A stretch of DNA of 64,000 bases from Symbiodinium natans (Eukaryota > Sar > Dinophyceae > Suessiales > Symbiodiniaceae). Positions 21,444-32,214 of this stretch are shown piece after piece. The notes below the pieces were generated by a model, which ran no database searches, was not told the DNA's origin, and was given only the letters and a program-made list of their open reading frames with translations. Position 1 is the stretch's first letter, and the number at the start of each line of letters is the position of its first letter. A program made the position numbers and the translations under genes. The stretch covers positions 430,663-494,662 of the forward strand of contig CAJNDS010002319.1 of assembly GCA_905221605.1 (NCBI GenBank), written 5' to 3'.

Positions 21444-21998
21444 CTGGCGACAATCGAGTTTAGGGTCTAGGGTTTAGGGTTTAGGGTTTAGGGTTTAGGG
21501 TTTAGGGTTTAGGTTGGTCTCGAGTGCCGGGTTCAGGGCTCAGCCAAACACACGGAAGCGACAGCCCTACTGACAGGATCAGCTGCCTTGGGGGTTGTAA
21601 ATTGCTGCAGTTGGTGCACTGCAGCATCGAGTGGATGTGTTCTAGATACTACATTATATCCTACCGTCTGCTACTATGCTGCACTGCTTTATGTAGGCAT
21701 ATACGGTACCCTTTGAAGATGTGAACGATAAAAACGACAATTCACATGCTACAAGGAGCAATCTGCTTACGGCAATGCGCCTTCTCCGTCGAAAGCTGGT
21801 TCGGAGACTGCACGATCCGCTTTGGGAGCCGGGCGAACCTTCAAGAATCAAGGCTAGGGACGATACGCCTAGGGCTCAGGGTCATTAGGGTATAGGGTTA
21901 TTAGGGTTTTAAGGTTTAGGGTTTTAAGGTTTATGAGGGTTTAGGGTTCTTAGGGTTCAGGGTCATTAGTGTTTAGGGTTTCTAGATTTGAGGCTATG

Positions 21999-22080
21999 TT
22001 CCCCCTTTTCTAACAGTCCTTCATTAGGATTATAGTAGGGGGTACTAGAATCCCTTTGAAGGACTTTTAGTAAAAGGAAG
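21999..22080. mobile_element. MITE family 2, copy 2
   Basis: Diverged full copy: CCCCCTTTTCTAACAGTCCT ... AAGGACTTTTAGTAAAAGG around GGATTATAGTAGGG. Confidence 0.65.
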
Positions 22081-22332
22081 AAAATCCCAACTTACAACCA
22101 TCATACCAACAATGTCTTCGGATTCCTGTTTGGGCTTTACATTAGACAAACACATGACTCCGAAGGGGACTGACGGGGATGAATATGTGCACGTGGCAGC
22201 CGGGCAGTGCGCGCAAGAGCTGTCCGGACTGGGTTTTTTTAAGCCTTACGAGTTTGGCTATGCTCAAGAGGGGTTTGGGGTTTAGGGAGTCGAAATATAT
22301 AGGGCTTGAATCGGGCTCAGGGTTTAGAGTAC

Positions 22333-22446
22333 AGGGTGCGAAGGGCTTCGCAACGAGGACTTAGGCAGGATTCTAAGGGGGCCAGCTCAGGAATGGGCTC
22401 ATCCAGCAACTGTCTTGTGCATCGCATTGTGAGGAGAATGCCAAGG
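22333..22446 (-). CDS. Putative exon
   Basis: Acceptor CCACTACAG, donor CT|GTACTC. Thirty-seven codons containing RCTRQLLDEPIPELAPLESC. Confidence 0.6.
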
Positions 22447-22679
22447 CTGTAGTGGAGGGAAAATCGCCCAAGTTTAGGTTAGAGTCGGTTAGAGGGCTAT
22501 ATTACATAGAAAAACCTTCGACCACAAGCCCATAAGCTACCCACACCCTGTAAACCCTAAACGCACCCAAACCCCAGCTCCAAAGCGCAAACCCTAAACC
22601 CTGAACTACCCAAACCCCATCCTAGGAGACTTGAGGACTGTAAGTAAGGGGTCTACAGTCTGACGGTCCTGCAGCTAAC

Positions 22680-22819
22680 GCCAAGAGGACACAGGCAGCG
22701 CCTGAGAAGCAGGCGATGTGGACGCTCTGTCATTCTCGAGCGCATTCGGAAGATATTTTTGGTCAAGCTGATGTCGACTCCCGCGGCATCCGAGGCTTCC
22801 CGCATCTCCGGGCTCGGAC
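22680..22819 (-). CDS. Putative exon
   Basis: Acceptor CCTCAACAG. The frame contains EMREASDAAGVDISLTKNIF. The donor could be GTTAGC at the stated end or GTCCAC near 22720. A second frame is also open. Confidence 0.5.
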
Positions 22820-22849
22820 CTGTTGAGGTGGATAAACCCTGAACCGCTT

Positions 22850-23794
22850 AGGGTTTAGGGTTTAGGGTTTAGGGTTTAGGGTTTAGGGTTTAGGGTTTAA
22901 GGTTTAGGGTTTAGGGTTTAGGGTTTAGTGCTTAGGGTCCCTAAGCCCTAAACCCGAAACCCTGAACCCTAGTTGAGATGCTCGCTTAACGTATCCTATA
23001 TGCCGACAGGTGGTACCAAGAATCGCTCCCCCAACTCGTCCTTTGCTATGCTCCCCTTACAACCATCTGGGTTTAGGGTTTCATTAGGGCAAACGCATAG
23101 ACATCCCTAAACCCCAAACCCCAAACCCTAAACCCTAAACCCTAATCCCTAAACCCATACTTGGAGGCTCATGGTACTTCTTCACCAATGATAACTGTAC
23201 TTCTAACCCACTTATAAGCCCCTTAAGTGTCCTAGCATGGTTATAAGTACACTTATAAGTACAGTCATACCCTAAACCCTAAGCCCTAAGCTCTAAGCCC
23301 TAAACCCTAAACCCTAAACCCTAATTAAGTACCATGAACCTCCAAGTATCTTGTAGTGGGCTCCGGGCTCGCACATCCAGGCGGCCGGCCCCACCTGGCT
23401 CGGAGGTTGTGGTTGAGACCATGCGAGGGGAGGTTAGGGTTTAGGGTTTAGGGTTTAGGCTTTAGGCTTTAGGCTTTAGGGTTTAGGGTTTAGGGTTTAG
23501 GGTTTAGGGTTTAGGGTTTCGGGTTTAGGGTTTAGGGTTTAGGGTTTAGGGTTTAGGGTTTAGGGTTTAGGGTTTAGGGTTTAGGGTTTAGGGTACCGAT
23601 ATAGGGTTTAGGTTTCCTGGGGTTTGGGGCCTGGGTTTAAGTCGTAGGTGTTTGAAGGCCTAACTTGGGCCTTTGGAAGCTTAGCGTGTGAGGACTGAGA
23701 AGGTTACTGTACCCCAAAGCCAAAAAAAAACTAGAACCCCAAACCCAGGCTAGCCGGTGTAGGACTGGGGCCGGATGTGCCTAGGGTGCTTTCA

Positions 23795-23835
<41 letters not shown>

Positions 23836-24738
23836 GCGGTCAGGGCTTTACTAGCTTAGGGTTTTTGTCTTTTTTGGCTTGGGACCTTTATGGCTTCATG
23901 GCCTTTAGTGGTATGGGGGCCTTGGGTGTACCCTAAACCCTAAACCCTAAACCCTAAACCCTAAACCCTAAACCCTAAACCCTAAACCCTAAACCCTAAA
24001 CCCTAAACCGCCTAAACCCTAAACACCCCTAAACCCTAAGGGCGGTGAGGGGCTTCAGCATGCTTGAGGATCGCGGCAGCCTTGTGTAGGAAAACTCGCT
24101 TCGTAGATGGCGCCCGTATGCCCAGGGTTTAGGGCTGCAAAGGGGCCCGAACTTGAAGAACTTCCCATGAGAGTTGTGGGGGGGTAAAGGCCCCGAAGCC
24201 CTGAACAGCCCTTGTCCCAAACCCTAGAAAACCGCACAAGAGATGTAAAAACCCGATAACGCCCTGCCCTACAAGCCCTATAAACCCCTGAGCCCGAAAC
24301 GGCCCACCTCGAAAGGCGTCAGCTTTGTCTCAAACTGCACGCTGTACTCGAAATCGAACTCCAAACAATGGCGGGCCCTCGGCTTGAGAACAGAAAAACA
24401 AGGGGGGGGATACTTTTTTTTGGGGGGGTACCCTTCTTTAAAAGGCTCGGGTGGTCAGGGCTTATCTACGTGCCATATTCAGATCTTTTTAGCCCAAGAA
24501 GGGACATGAGAGATCTGAGGCTACATTGGATCTGTACCCGGAACCCTCAATCTTAAACCCTAAGCCCGAAATCCGTGGGAGCTTGAAGGTGTTTGAAGGC
24601 ATTTTCAGCGGCGCCACAACCCGCCCAAAACCCCCGGGGAAAGGCGGGGGGAGGGGGGGAGGGAGGGGGAAGGGTGGGGAAGGGGGGAGGGGGAAGGGGG
24701 GGAAGGGAATGGGGGGGGGGGGGGGGGGGGGATGTCAC
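22850..24738. repeat. Array-rich stretch
   Basis: TTTAGGG arrays near 22850-22935 and 23430-23595, CCCTAAA array near 23930-24010, a 34-base G run at 23800-23833, and purine tracts at 24640-24730. Coding-like islands at 23352-23425 (TTTSEPGGAGRLDVRA, minus) and 24050-24130 (three open frames) were not promoted. Confidence 0.6.
23158..23348. mobile_element. MITE family 1, copy 2, holding a CCCTAAA array
   Basis: TIRs TACTTGGAGGCTCATGGTAC and GTACCATGAACCTCCAAGTA. The interior includes a CCCTAAA/CCCTAAG array, so the array lies inside the element. Confidence 0.7.
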
Positions 24739-24812
24739 CTTTTCCAGTCTTTCCGTCACCGGCGGAGGCCAGCTACCCTTCGAAGCCCAAGCCTTCATGA
24801 CAGAAAGAGCAA
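24739..24812 (-). CDS. Putative exon
   Basis: Acceptor GTTGTGCAG, donor GTGACA. Contains VMKAWASKGSWPPPVTERLE. Its two leading bases complete the codon left by the exon at 25432-25508. Confidence 0.55.
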
Positions 24813-25194
24813 CTGCACAACAGCCCCCTCTTTACCCCATATAAGGCACCCTAAACCCTGGAGCCCTGAACCAAAAACTCGGGTAAGCTGCTCCAAAGCA
24901 AGTCGCTGAGAGCCAAGTCGCGCTTAGGGCTTCAGGGATATTGGGCTCTCTTTGGGGCTTCGCGCTTTGGGACTTAGGATTTCGGATTTCGGTCCCAGAG
25001 TTCGGTTTTCGGATCCAGGGTATCGAAGGGAAGCTGTTTCGTAGGTTTTGCTTCTGGACGACTCTCTCTGCCTCCTGCTTGAGGTCTGACTCCTGGGTGG
25101 TATACGCATCCTTCCAAAAGCATTCCTAAACCCCGACCCTGAGCCCCAGACCCCTTAACTTCTACCACGAGGGCCCCTAAGTGATGTTAGAAGC

Positions 25195-25395
25195 CCTAAA
25201 CCCTAAACCCTAAACCCTAAACCCTAAACCCTAAACCCTAAACCCTAAACCCTAAACCCTAAACCCTAAACCCTAAACCCTAAACCCTAAACCCTAAACC
25301 AACCCTAAACCCTAAACCTTAAACCAACCCTAAACCCTAAACCCTATTTAAACCCTAAACCCTAACCCCTAAACCCTAAACCCTAAACCCTAAAC
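25195..25395. repeat. CCCTAAA array
   Basis: About 27 heptamers with a few deletions. Confidence 0.95.
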
Positions 25396-25431
25396 CCAGA
25401 ACCTCTTGTTTAGAGTTTGGGTTTTTAGAGC

Positions 25432-25508
25432 CTATAGTAAGCAGAGGCCGGTGCTTGTCGGGCAGCGCGTCCGCCCATTCGCCCATGCTCGCCGCGAGAA
25501 GCCAAAGC
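25432..25508 (-). CDS. Putative exon
   Basis: Acceptor CCACTCTCAG; the donor is assumed to be GC (G|GCTCTA). Contains LLAASMGEWADALPDKHRPL with strong G/C third positions. Confidence 0.55.
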
Positions 25509-26952
25509 CTGAGAGTGGGAACCCTGGGTTGTAAGGTTTAGGGTTTAGGCTTTAGGGTAGGGGCTTTTTGGGATTGTCGGCCACTCTCTCCTCCGCAAAG
25601 GTCTTCCGCCCACAAAGCTCATCAGTGATACTCGCGCCGCTACACCCCAAACGGCCGTAAACTCTATACGCTACACTTTAAGCCTTGGTTCATCGTTTTC
25701 GGATTCCCACAACTCTGACACAACCGGATGTGTTCAGTTTTTGCTGCTAGGAATTTTGGTCTCCGTTAATTAGCATTGAAATCTTACAGTATCCAAAGCC
25801 CTGAACGTTATACAGCCCTCAACTCCTAAACCCCAAGCCCTCTACCCCAGACCCTGCTTGTTTGGGTCATTGTTAGAACCACCCCGCAATAAATTCTTGA
25901 GCAAGCTACCACGAAAAAGGGCAAGGATTGACCGAACCCTTCCTTGATTTGGGGACCTAGCAATCACCAGGCAGCCTGCCAAGTGACAGAGAAATACCCA
26001 CACGCCCGAGTTTCTATATACATATACATATACATATACACATACACAATGACATAGACATGGACATAGACATATACATATACGTATACATATACATATG
26101 CATATACATATACATATGTATACATATACATATATATATATATACATATATTTGTACACACATATTATAATATACATATAGAGAGAGAGAGATGTAGAGA
26201 ACCCGAAACCCTACGTAAATCCTACTGCCCAAGTATGGCCACATTCGGGCACTCGAGAGAAGTAAGAACATGCACTTGGGAGATGACTACAGAGGGTTTG
26301 GGGTTTAGGGTTTAGGGTTTAGGGTTTAGGGTTCAGGGTTGGTTCTACATTGGGCTCTAAGTACTCTCTGAACCTCCGAGTAGATGGCTTGTAGCGGAAA
26401 CCGGTGGGCATCGCATGATCCACCACCTGCCACAGAGGACTTTCGGGCTTAGGTGCTTGGGGGGTTTACAGCTTAGGATGTTAAACCCTGAGTGAGTTTT
26501 TCGATCTTTGGGGGTTGTGGCTACAGTATGCAACGTGCAAAACTCCAACACCCCAAACCCTGAACCCTCAACTCTGAAGCTGCCAGCAAGTGCTGTGTAT
26601 CCCCTAAACCCAGAGACCCTGAAGTGCAGCTCTTACGAACTGCAACCTATGTTAGAACCCCAAAAGCCCCTAAGACCCTGACAAAAGCCCTAAGCCCAAA
26701 AGCCCAGAAAACCCACAGCCCCCAAAACCCCCCCTCACCCCCCCTAAACCCCAAAAACGCCGTAGACCCCCCGAAGCCCCCTGCAAAACCCCCCAACCCC
26801 AAACCCCGAATCCTAACCCCCCTAAACCCCCCAAACCCCCCAAACCCTCTAAATTCCCTAAACCCCCTAAAACCCTTAGCCCCCTAAACCCCCCAAACCC
26901 TCTAAATTCCCTAAACCCCCCTAAACACCGCCCTAAAACCCCCCTAAACCCT
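25509..26952. other. Unique spacer, TA microsatellite and C-rich degenerate array
   Basis: ATAC/TATA microsatellite at 26018-26190. CCCTAAA-derived C-rich tract at 26640-26950. No exon called. Confidence 0.6.
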
Positions 26953-28065
26953 AAACCCTCTCTACCTAAATATATTTAAACCTTAATGGGGTCGTTGACC
27001 TTTTTTGCGTTTGCGTGGTTCCTAAATCCTAAATCCTAAATCCTAAATCCTAAATCCTACATCCTACATCCTAAATCCTAAACCCTAAATCCTAAATCCT
27101 AAATCCTAAATCCTAAATCCTAAATCCTAAATCCTAAATCCTAAATCCTAAATCCTAAATCCTAGATCCTAAATCCTAAATCCTAAATCCTAAATCCTAA
27201 ATCCTAATCTAATATGAGCTGTCCCGGGGAACCCCCGGGACGGGTTGTCCCGGGGCCCCCCCGGGACGGGTTGTCCGGGACGGGTTGTCCGGGGCCCCCA
27301 AACAGGGCCCCTCCGGCACAGGTGTCCCAGGTCCCTCCCGAAACAAATGTCCCCCAGGACAGCTGTCTCGGGGAGCCCGGGACACCCGGTTTTTAAAGTC
27401 TTTTGGGGCTTTTTCAAGCTATTCGGGGCTGTGGTGGTGTTTTGGGGTAAAATGGAGGGGTCCCGAAATCGTCGATTCCGGTACTGAAAAACAGCATTTT
27501 TATTGCGGGAGCAGGCAAATACCAGGCTCCCCGCCTTTTGGGGAGCTTTTTGAAGCTTTTGGGTTTTTTTTAAAGCTCTTTGGGGCTGGTTCTTTGGGGT
27601 AAAATGGAGGGGCCCCGAAACCGTCGATTTCAGTACTAAAAATCAGCATTTTTCATTGCGGGAGCAGGCAAATACCAGGCCCTTTTTTCTTGAAGCTTGT
27701 TTGTGGTTTTTTCAAGCTATTTGGGGCTGCGGTGGTGCTTTGGGGGAATGCCTGTAGGACTTAGTATTTAGGTTCAGGGCCCTCTCTGGGCTTTTCAGAT
27801 TTAAGATTTCGAGTTCGGGGGGGGCCCTCTCTGCAGCTTTTAAGACTTAGGCATTATTAGGGTTTAAAGGCCTTTCTTGGGCGTTTAGGATTTAGGATTC
27901 AGGGGGCCTCTCTGGAGCTTTCAGGATTTAGGATTTAGGGTTCAGGGGACTTAAGGCAGTTAGAACTGAAATGGTAGATAAGGTTGCCAAACGAAAGGGA
28001 TTCTAGGCGGGTGGGGTGATGCCAAACACCCTTGGTGAATGCTTGGATCAGAGATGCTGAACCCT
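26953..28065. mobile_element. Copy B of the dispersed element with conserved ends
   Basis: Shorter copy of 758-3535. It has the same ends, a (TCCTAAA)n array at 27018-27208, a block of CCCGGGACGGGTTGTCC-type repeats at about 27220-27300, and two TCAGTACT(G)AAAAA modules with CATTTTTATTGCGGGAGC. Confidence 0.5.
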
Positions 28066-28117
28066 AAACCCTAAACCCTACACCCTAAACCCTAAACCCT
28101 ACCCTAAACCCCCCTAC

Positions 28118-28167
28118 GGAGTGGCCTGGCCATTGTGCACAGGAACACCTCCCAGGCAGCCCATGGC
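28118..28167 (-). CDS. Putative exon
   Basis: PWAAWEVFLCTMARPL between CACGGCAG and C|GTAGGG. Its first base completes the codon left if the upstream exon uses donor GG|GTGCCC. Confidence 0.5.
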
Positions 28168-28178
28168 CTGCCGTGGTA

Positions 28179-28310
28179 GGGTTTAGGGTTTAGGGTTTAG
28201 GGTTTAGGGTTTAGGGTTTAGGGTTTAGGGTTTAGGGTTTAGGGTTTAGGGTTTCGGGTTTAGGGTTTAGCATTTAGGGTTTAGGGTTTAGGGTTTAGGG
28301 CCTAGGCTGT
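28179..28310. repeat. TTTAGGG array
   Basis: About 18 heptamers directly upstream (minus sense) of the exon at 28118-28167. Confidence 0.95.
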
Positions 28311-28493
28311 GGGGGGGTGCCAATGTTCTTGGTATGCTCTTTGACGACTCGTTGGCTCAAGACACCTAAGGCATCGGGCTTAAGGATCAAGCAATGCTGG
28401 GGTAGCCAAGGGTAGCTTAACAGAACCCCTTTGCCCTAAACCCTAAACCCTAAACCCTAAACCCTACACCCTAAACCCTAAACCCGAAGCGCT

Positions 28494-28617
28494 TCAGGGT
28501 GCAGAGCTTTCCAGGCCAGTCTTGGGGCACCCGACACATTTCGGAGAGTCGGCCGAGCCGTCGGGAGTGTCTTTCAAGTCAAAGAGCTCGATCGCCAGCT
28601 GCGCCACGGGAGGCTTG
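28494..28617 (-). CDS. Putative exon, possibly terminal
   Basis: Acceptor AGTCCCAG. Contains VAQLAIELFDLKDTPDGSAD. The frame runs to TGA at 28494-28496. Alternatively donor GG|GTGCCC near 28533 keeps phase into 28118-28167. Excellent coding composition. Confidence 0.6.
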
Positions 28618-28627
28618 CTGGGACTGG

Positions 28628-28795
28628 GTTTTGGGTTTTGGGTTTTGGGTTTTGGGTTTTGGGTTTTGGGTTTTGGGTTTTGGGTTTAGGGTTTAGGGTT
28701 TAGGGTTTAGGGTTTAGGGGTTAGGGGTTAGGGGTTCGGGGTTCGGGGTTAGGGGTTAGGGGTTAGGGGTTAGGGGTTCGGGTTTAGGGACCCAC
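28628..28795. repeat. TTTTGGG / TTTAGGG / TTAGGGG array
   Basis: Successive homogeneous blocks of variant heptamers. Confidence 0.9.
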
Positions 28796-29197
28796 TGCAC
28801 AAGCCCACCAGAAACCTTAAGGTGTACAGGGACCTCCGCAACATGCCCTTACTCACTGCACCAAACACTACGAAACGACGGACATGGAAGCCACTACTCC
28901 AAAGTGGGGAATTAGGAGGTCTACGTAGAGCTTCGAAGACTTGGCTCGGGCCGGCAAACCCTGCAGAATACATGCCCTGAACCAACAACTCCCTGCCCTC
29001 CATACCAAAGCCGCAACCTCAAAACCGCACGCAGCGTTCCTAGAAGAAGGATATTACAGTACTTTTTTGGGGTATCTTCGGGTACCCCTATACAACTAAA
29101 TCCCTAAACCCCTAAACCCCTAAACCCCTACACCCCTACACCCCTAAACCCCTAAACCCCTCCGCCCCTAAACCCCTAAAACCCCTAAACCCTAAAC

Positions 29198-29269
29198 CAT
29201 TCGGATGGAATGTCCACAAGCCAGGGCTCCTTGGCGCCTTTTCTGTCGGCAGTCGGGACGAAAATCGCG
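29198..29269 (-). CDS. Putative exon
   Basis: Acceptor CAAACCCAG, donor TG|GTTTAG. Contains AIFVPTADRKGAKEPWLVDI. In phase with its neighbours on both sides. Confidence 0.6.
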
Positions 29270-29427
29270 CTGGGTTTGACAGCCCTAAACCCTAAACCCT
29301 AAACCCTAGACTCTGAATCCCAAACCCTGAATCCTAAACCCTGAACCACCCTAAACTCTAAACCACCCTAAACCCGAAACCCTCCCTAAGCAGTCCTCTG
29401 AAAGCCCCTAAGCCCCCGCTGGGGTTT

Positions 29428-29496
29428 GCGGTTTAGGGTTTAGGGTTTAGGGTTTAGGGTTTAGGGTTTAGGGTTTAGGGTTTAGGGTTTAGGGTT
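29428..29496. repeat. TTTAGGG array
   Basis: Nine perfect heptamers. Confidence 0.95.
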
Positions 29497-29914
29497 CCTT
29501 TCAGAAGGTAACATGACCAAACTCTTGGTTTTGAGATCGGGGGGAGGGATTAGCATAATGAGTTAGAAATGGCATGCTGGGCAGGTGACGCTTTCATCAA
29601 AATGAGTATAAGGGGACAATGTTGAAATTATTTGGGCTTCCTAAGCCCCAAACCCCAAACCCCAGACCCCAAACCCCAAACCCTAAACCCTAAACCCTGT
29701 CTTCTTGAGGGTACAAGGTTTGCCGGTGTAAGCCCAGAGTAGACTAACCGGGAGGGCTCTGCTTCATGGAGGGGTTATCTGCCTTCGAGGGTCCAGGGGT
29801 TCAGGGTTCAGGGTTCATGTAGGGTTTAGGGTTTAGGGTTTAGGGTTTAGGGTTTAGGGTGTAGGGTGTAGGGTGTAGGGTGTAGCGTTCAGGGTGGGGG
29901 TTTTCGGTGCTCAC

Positions 29915-29986
29915 TCGCCGAACTTGTGCGACCGGATCGCGTCTAGCTGGTCCTGGAAGTCTTTGGTGAGCACCTGATCGCCAACT
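29915..29986 (-). CDS. Putative exon
   Basis: Acceptor AGGAAAAG and canonical donor GA|GTGAGC. Contains VGDQVLTKDFQDQLDAIRSH with strong G/C third positions. Phase-compatible with 32150-32214 and 29198-29269. Confidence 0.65.
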
Positions 29987-32149
29987 CTTTTCCTAAACCC
30001 TAAGCCCTAAACCCCAAACCCTAAACCCCCTCTTGGGGCCCCCTTAGGGCTCTCTATGGCTCCGAGTGGGCTCTTAGGGTTCTCTTGGGGCTCTCTTAGG
30101 CGATTCAGAGCCCCGCACCCTGAGCTGCGAAACCTGAACTGCCAGAGCTTTGGATCAGGGTGCAAGGGTGCGGGACTAGGATGTGAGGCTTACTTCTCCC
30201 ATGACCAAGGGAAAGAAAGGGTTAAACTTTACTCTCCCTACTTAAATAAGGAAACCCGAAAAGTTTAAAGTTCAGCTATTGGCTAAGTAAGGAGGGCTGG
30301 GAAAGACTTTAGGGGACCTGCTGGACAAGCCATGCGGCCTCACAAGCGTGATGCAAATTACATGTGTGGTTTCGGGTTTAGGGATTAGGGTTTACAGGGT
30401 TTACAGGGTTGTGAATCTACACACGTATGTATATGTGTATATGCCTGGGTATACATCTATCCATATATATATATATATATACATATATATATACATATAT
30501 GTATGCAAATATGTATACAACCGGGTGGTCTGGGGGCTTGGGTTCCATAACTACAGGCATAACATATTGTTCCACGCATGAAGCCGTCAGGGGCGAGGGT
30601 GGCCCGGAGGGTGGCAGGCAAAAACCGCAAAACAAGAAGAACTGGTTTAGGGTTTAGGGTTTAGGGTTTAGGGTTTAGGGTTTAGGGTTTAGGGCAACCA
30701 AAACACACATAAAATAAACACAGCGAAAAGGCAGACGATCCAAACATCGAAAGCGACTCTGGGCGCAAGTATTCTTCCGGGTCCTGGATACTGGCCCCTA
30801 AACCCTAAACCCTAAACCCTAAACCCTAAACCCTAAACCCTGAACCCTAAACCCTAAACCCTAAACCCTAAACCCTCAGAACCGGTTCCTAGACCTGTTG
30901 ACCATACTCCCCCTGGAACCTGAATAAAAATACTGTTTTGGGTATTCCTTTGGGTGTCTATAAACAAAATCAAAACGTAATTCCTGAGGGGGCTGCAGTT
31001 TACTATTTTGGGCTTTCTGGTTGTTCGGAGTTTTTGTTTGGGCTTTTTCGGCATTTTGGTGGTTGTTCTTTCTTGGTTTTTCCGGCTTTGGCCGGCGGAG
31101 TCTACGGCCTCCGAGGGTTTAGGGTTCAGGGTTTAGGTTTTAGGGTTTAGGGTTTAAGGTTCAGGGTTTAGGGTTTAGGGTTTAGGGTTTAGGGCTTTGG
31201 GTTTAGGGTTTAGCTTACCATGTGTCTTTGCACGGCTGCCGGAGACGATGGTGGCCCAGGGGCATTGGACCCAAAGATTAGACTTTAGGGTTTAGGGTTT
31301 AGGGTTTAGACTTTAGGGTTTAGGGTTTGGGGTTCGGGGTTTAGGGTTCAGTGTTTGGGGTTTAGGGTACTCCATAGGCGATCCGAGGTATGTGCCCTCA
31401 ATTGTGCCACTTGTTTTAGAACCCTTGTCCACACGATATATAATCAGAGCCCATACTTCGGATTCCCTCTACACCATGGTAAGGGATCACACTAAGGGCC
31501 CATGGTTTCAACCTTAGAACACTCCAGGGCCCGGAATTCGCAACCGGCCTCCAAGTTAATTTGGGCGTCTCGGTTTTTTTTTAATGGTTCTTTGCTTTTT
31601 GCGTGTTCTCTCCGGTTTGTGGGCACGAGGAGCTCATGGTCCCCTCAAAAATGTGGGTTTTTCGGCTTGTGGCTTTCTTCGTTTTCTTCGTGTGATTGCA
31701 CCTTTTTTTCGGCTTTAGGCACGAGCGAGTCCATGGCATTTGATGTTGCTATGCGTTTCGGCTTGTCCTGCGTATGGGCATGAGGCGTCCGTGGTCGCCG
31801 ATTCATTTTTTCGGCTTCCGGTTCAAACAAATTCGGACTTAGCTATGAGGCGGCAAAGTAACCTATGCAAGCGCGAATTGCATTTGAGGAGCTAGTGTTT
31901 CGGCTTCCGTATCAGCAAGAAAGAAGGAAGCCTCCTCTATCAGGCGGTTTTTTAGGATCTCTGAGTACATCCTGAACAAGCCTAGTGTAAGCCTAGTGTC
32001 GGCCCTTCCTCAACCTAAACCCTAAACTTCCCTAAACTTCCCTAAGCTTCCCTAAACCCCCAAACTCCCCAACCCCCTAAACCCCTAAACCCTTCAACCC
32101 TAAACCCTAAAACCCCTAAACCCTAGAAACCCCTCAAAACCCTAAAAAC
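29987..32149. repeat. Long spacer of arrays, TA microsatellite and unique DNA
   Basis: TA-rich tract 30421-30510; TTTAGGG arrays 30640-30695 and 31110-31215; CCCTAAA array 30797-30877. The unique T-rich block at 31550-31960 has diverged TTCGGCTT repeats. No exon called. Confidence 0.55.
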
Positions 32150-32214
32150 CAGGAGTCTGGGAGCCATGCCACAGTCTCGTTGACAAAGCAGTTCTTCATC
32201 ACCCACTCTTGGTC
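32150..32214 (-). CDS. Putative exon
   Basis: Acceptor ACCCTAG, donor TG|GTTTTT. Begins DQEWVMKNCFVNETVAWLPD with strong coding composition. First of a five-exon run with consistent phases. Confidence 0.65.
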
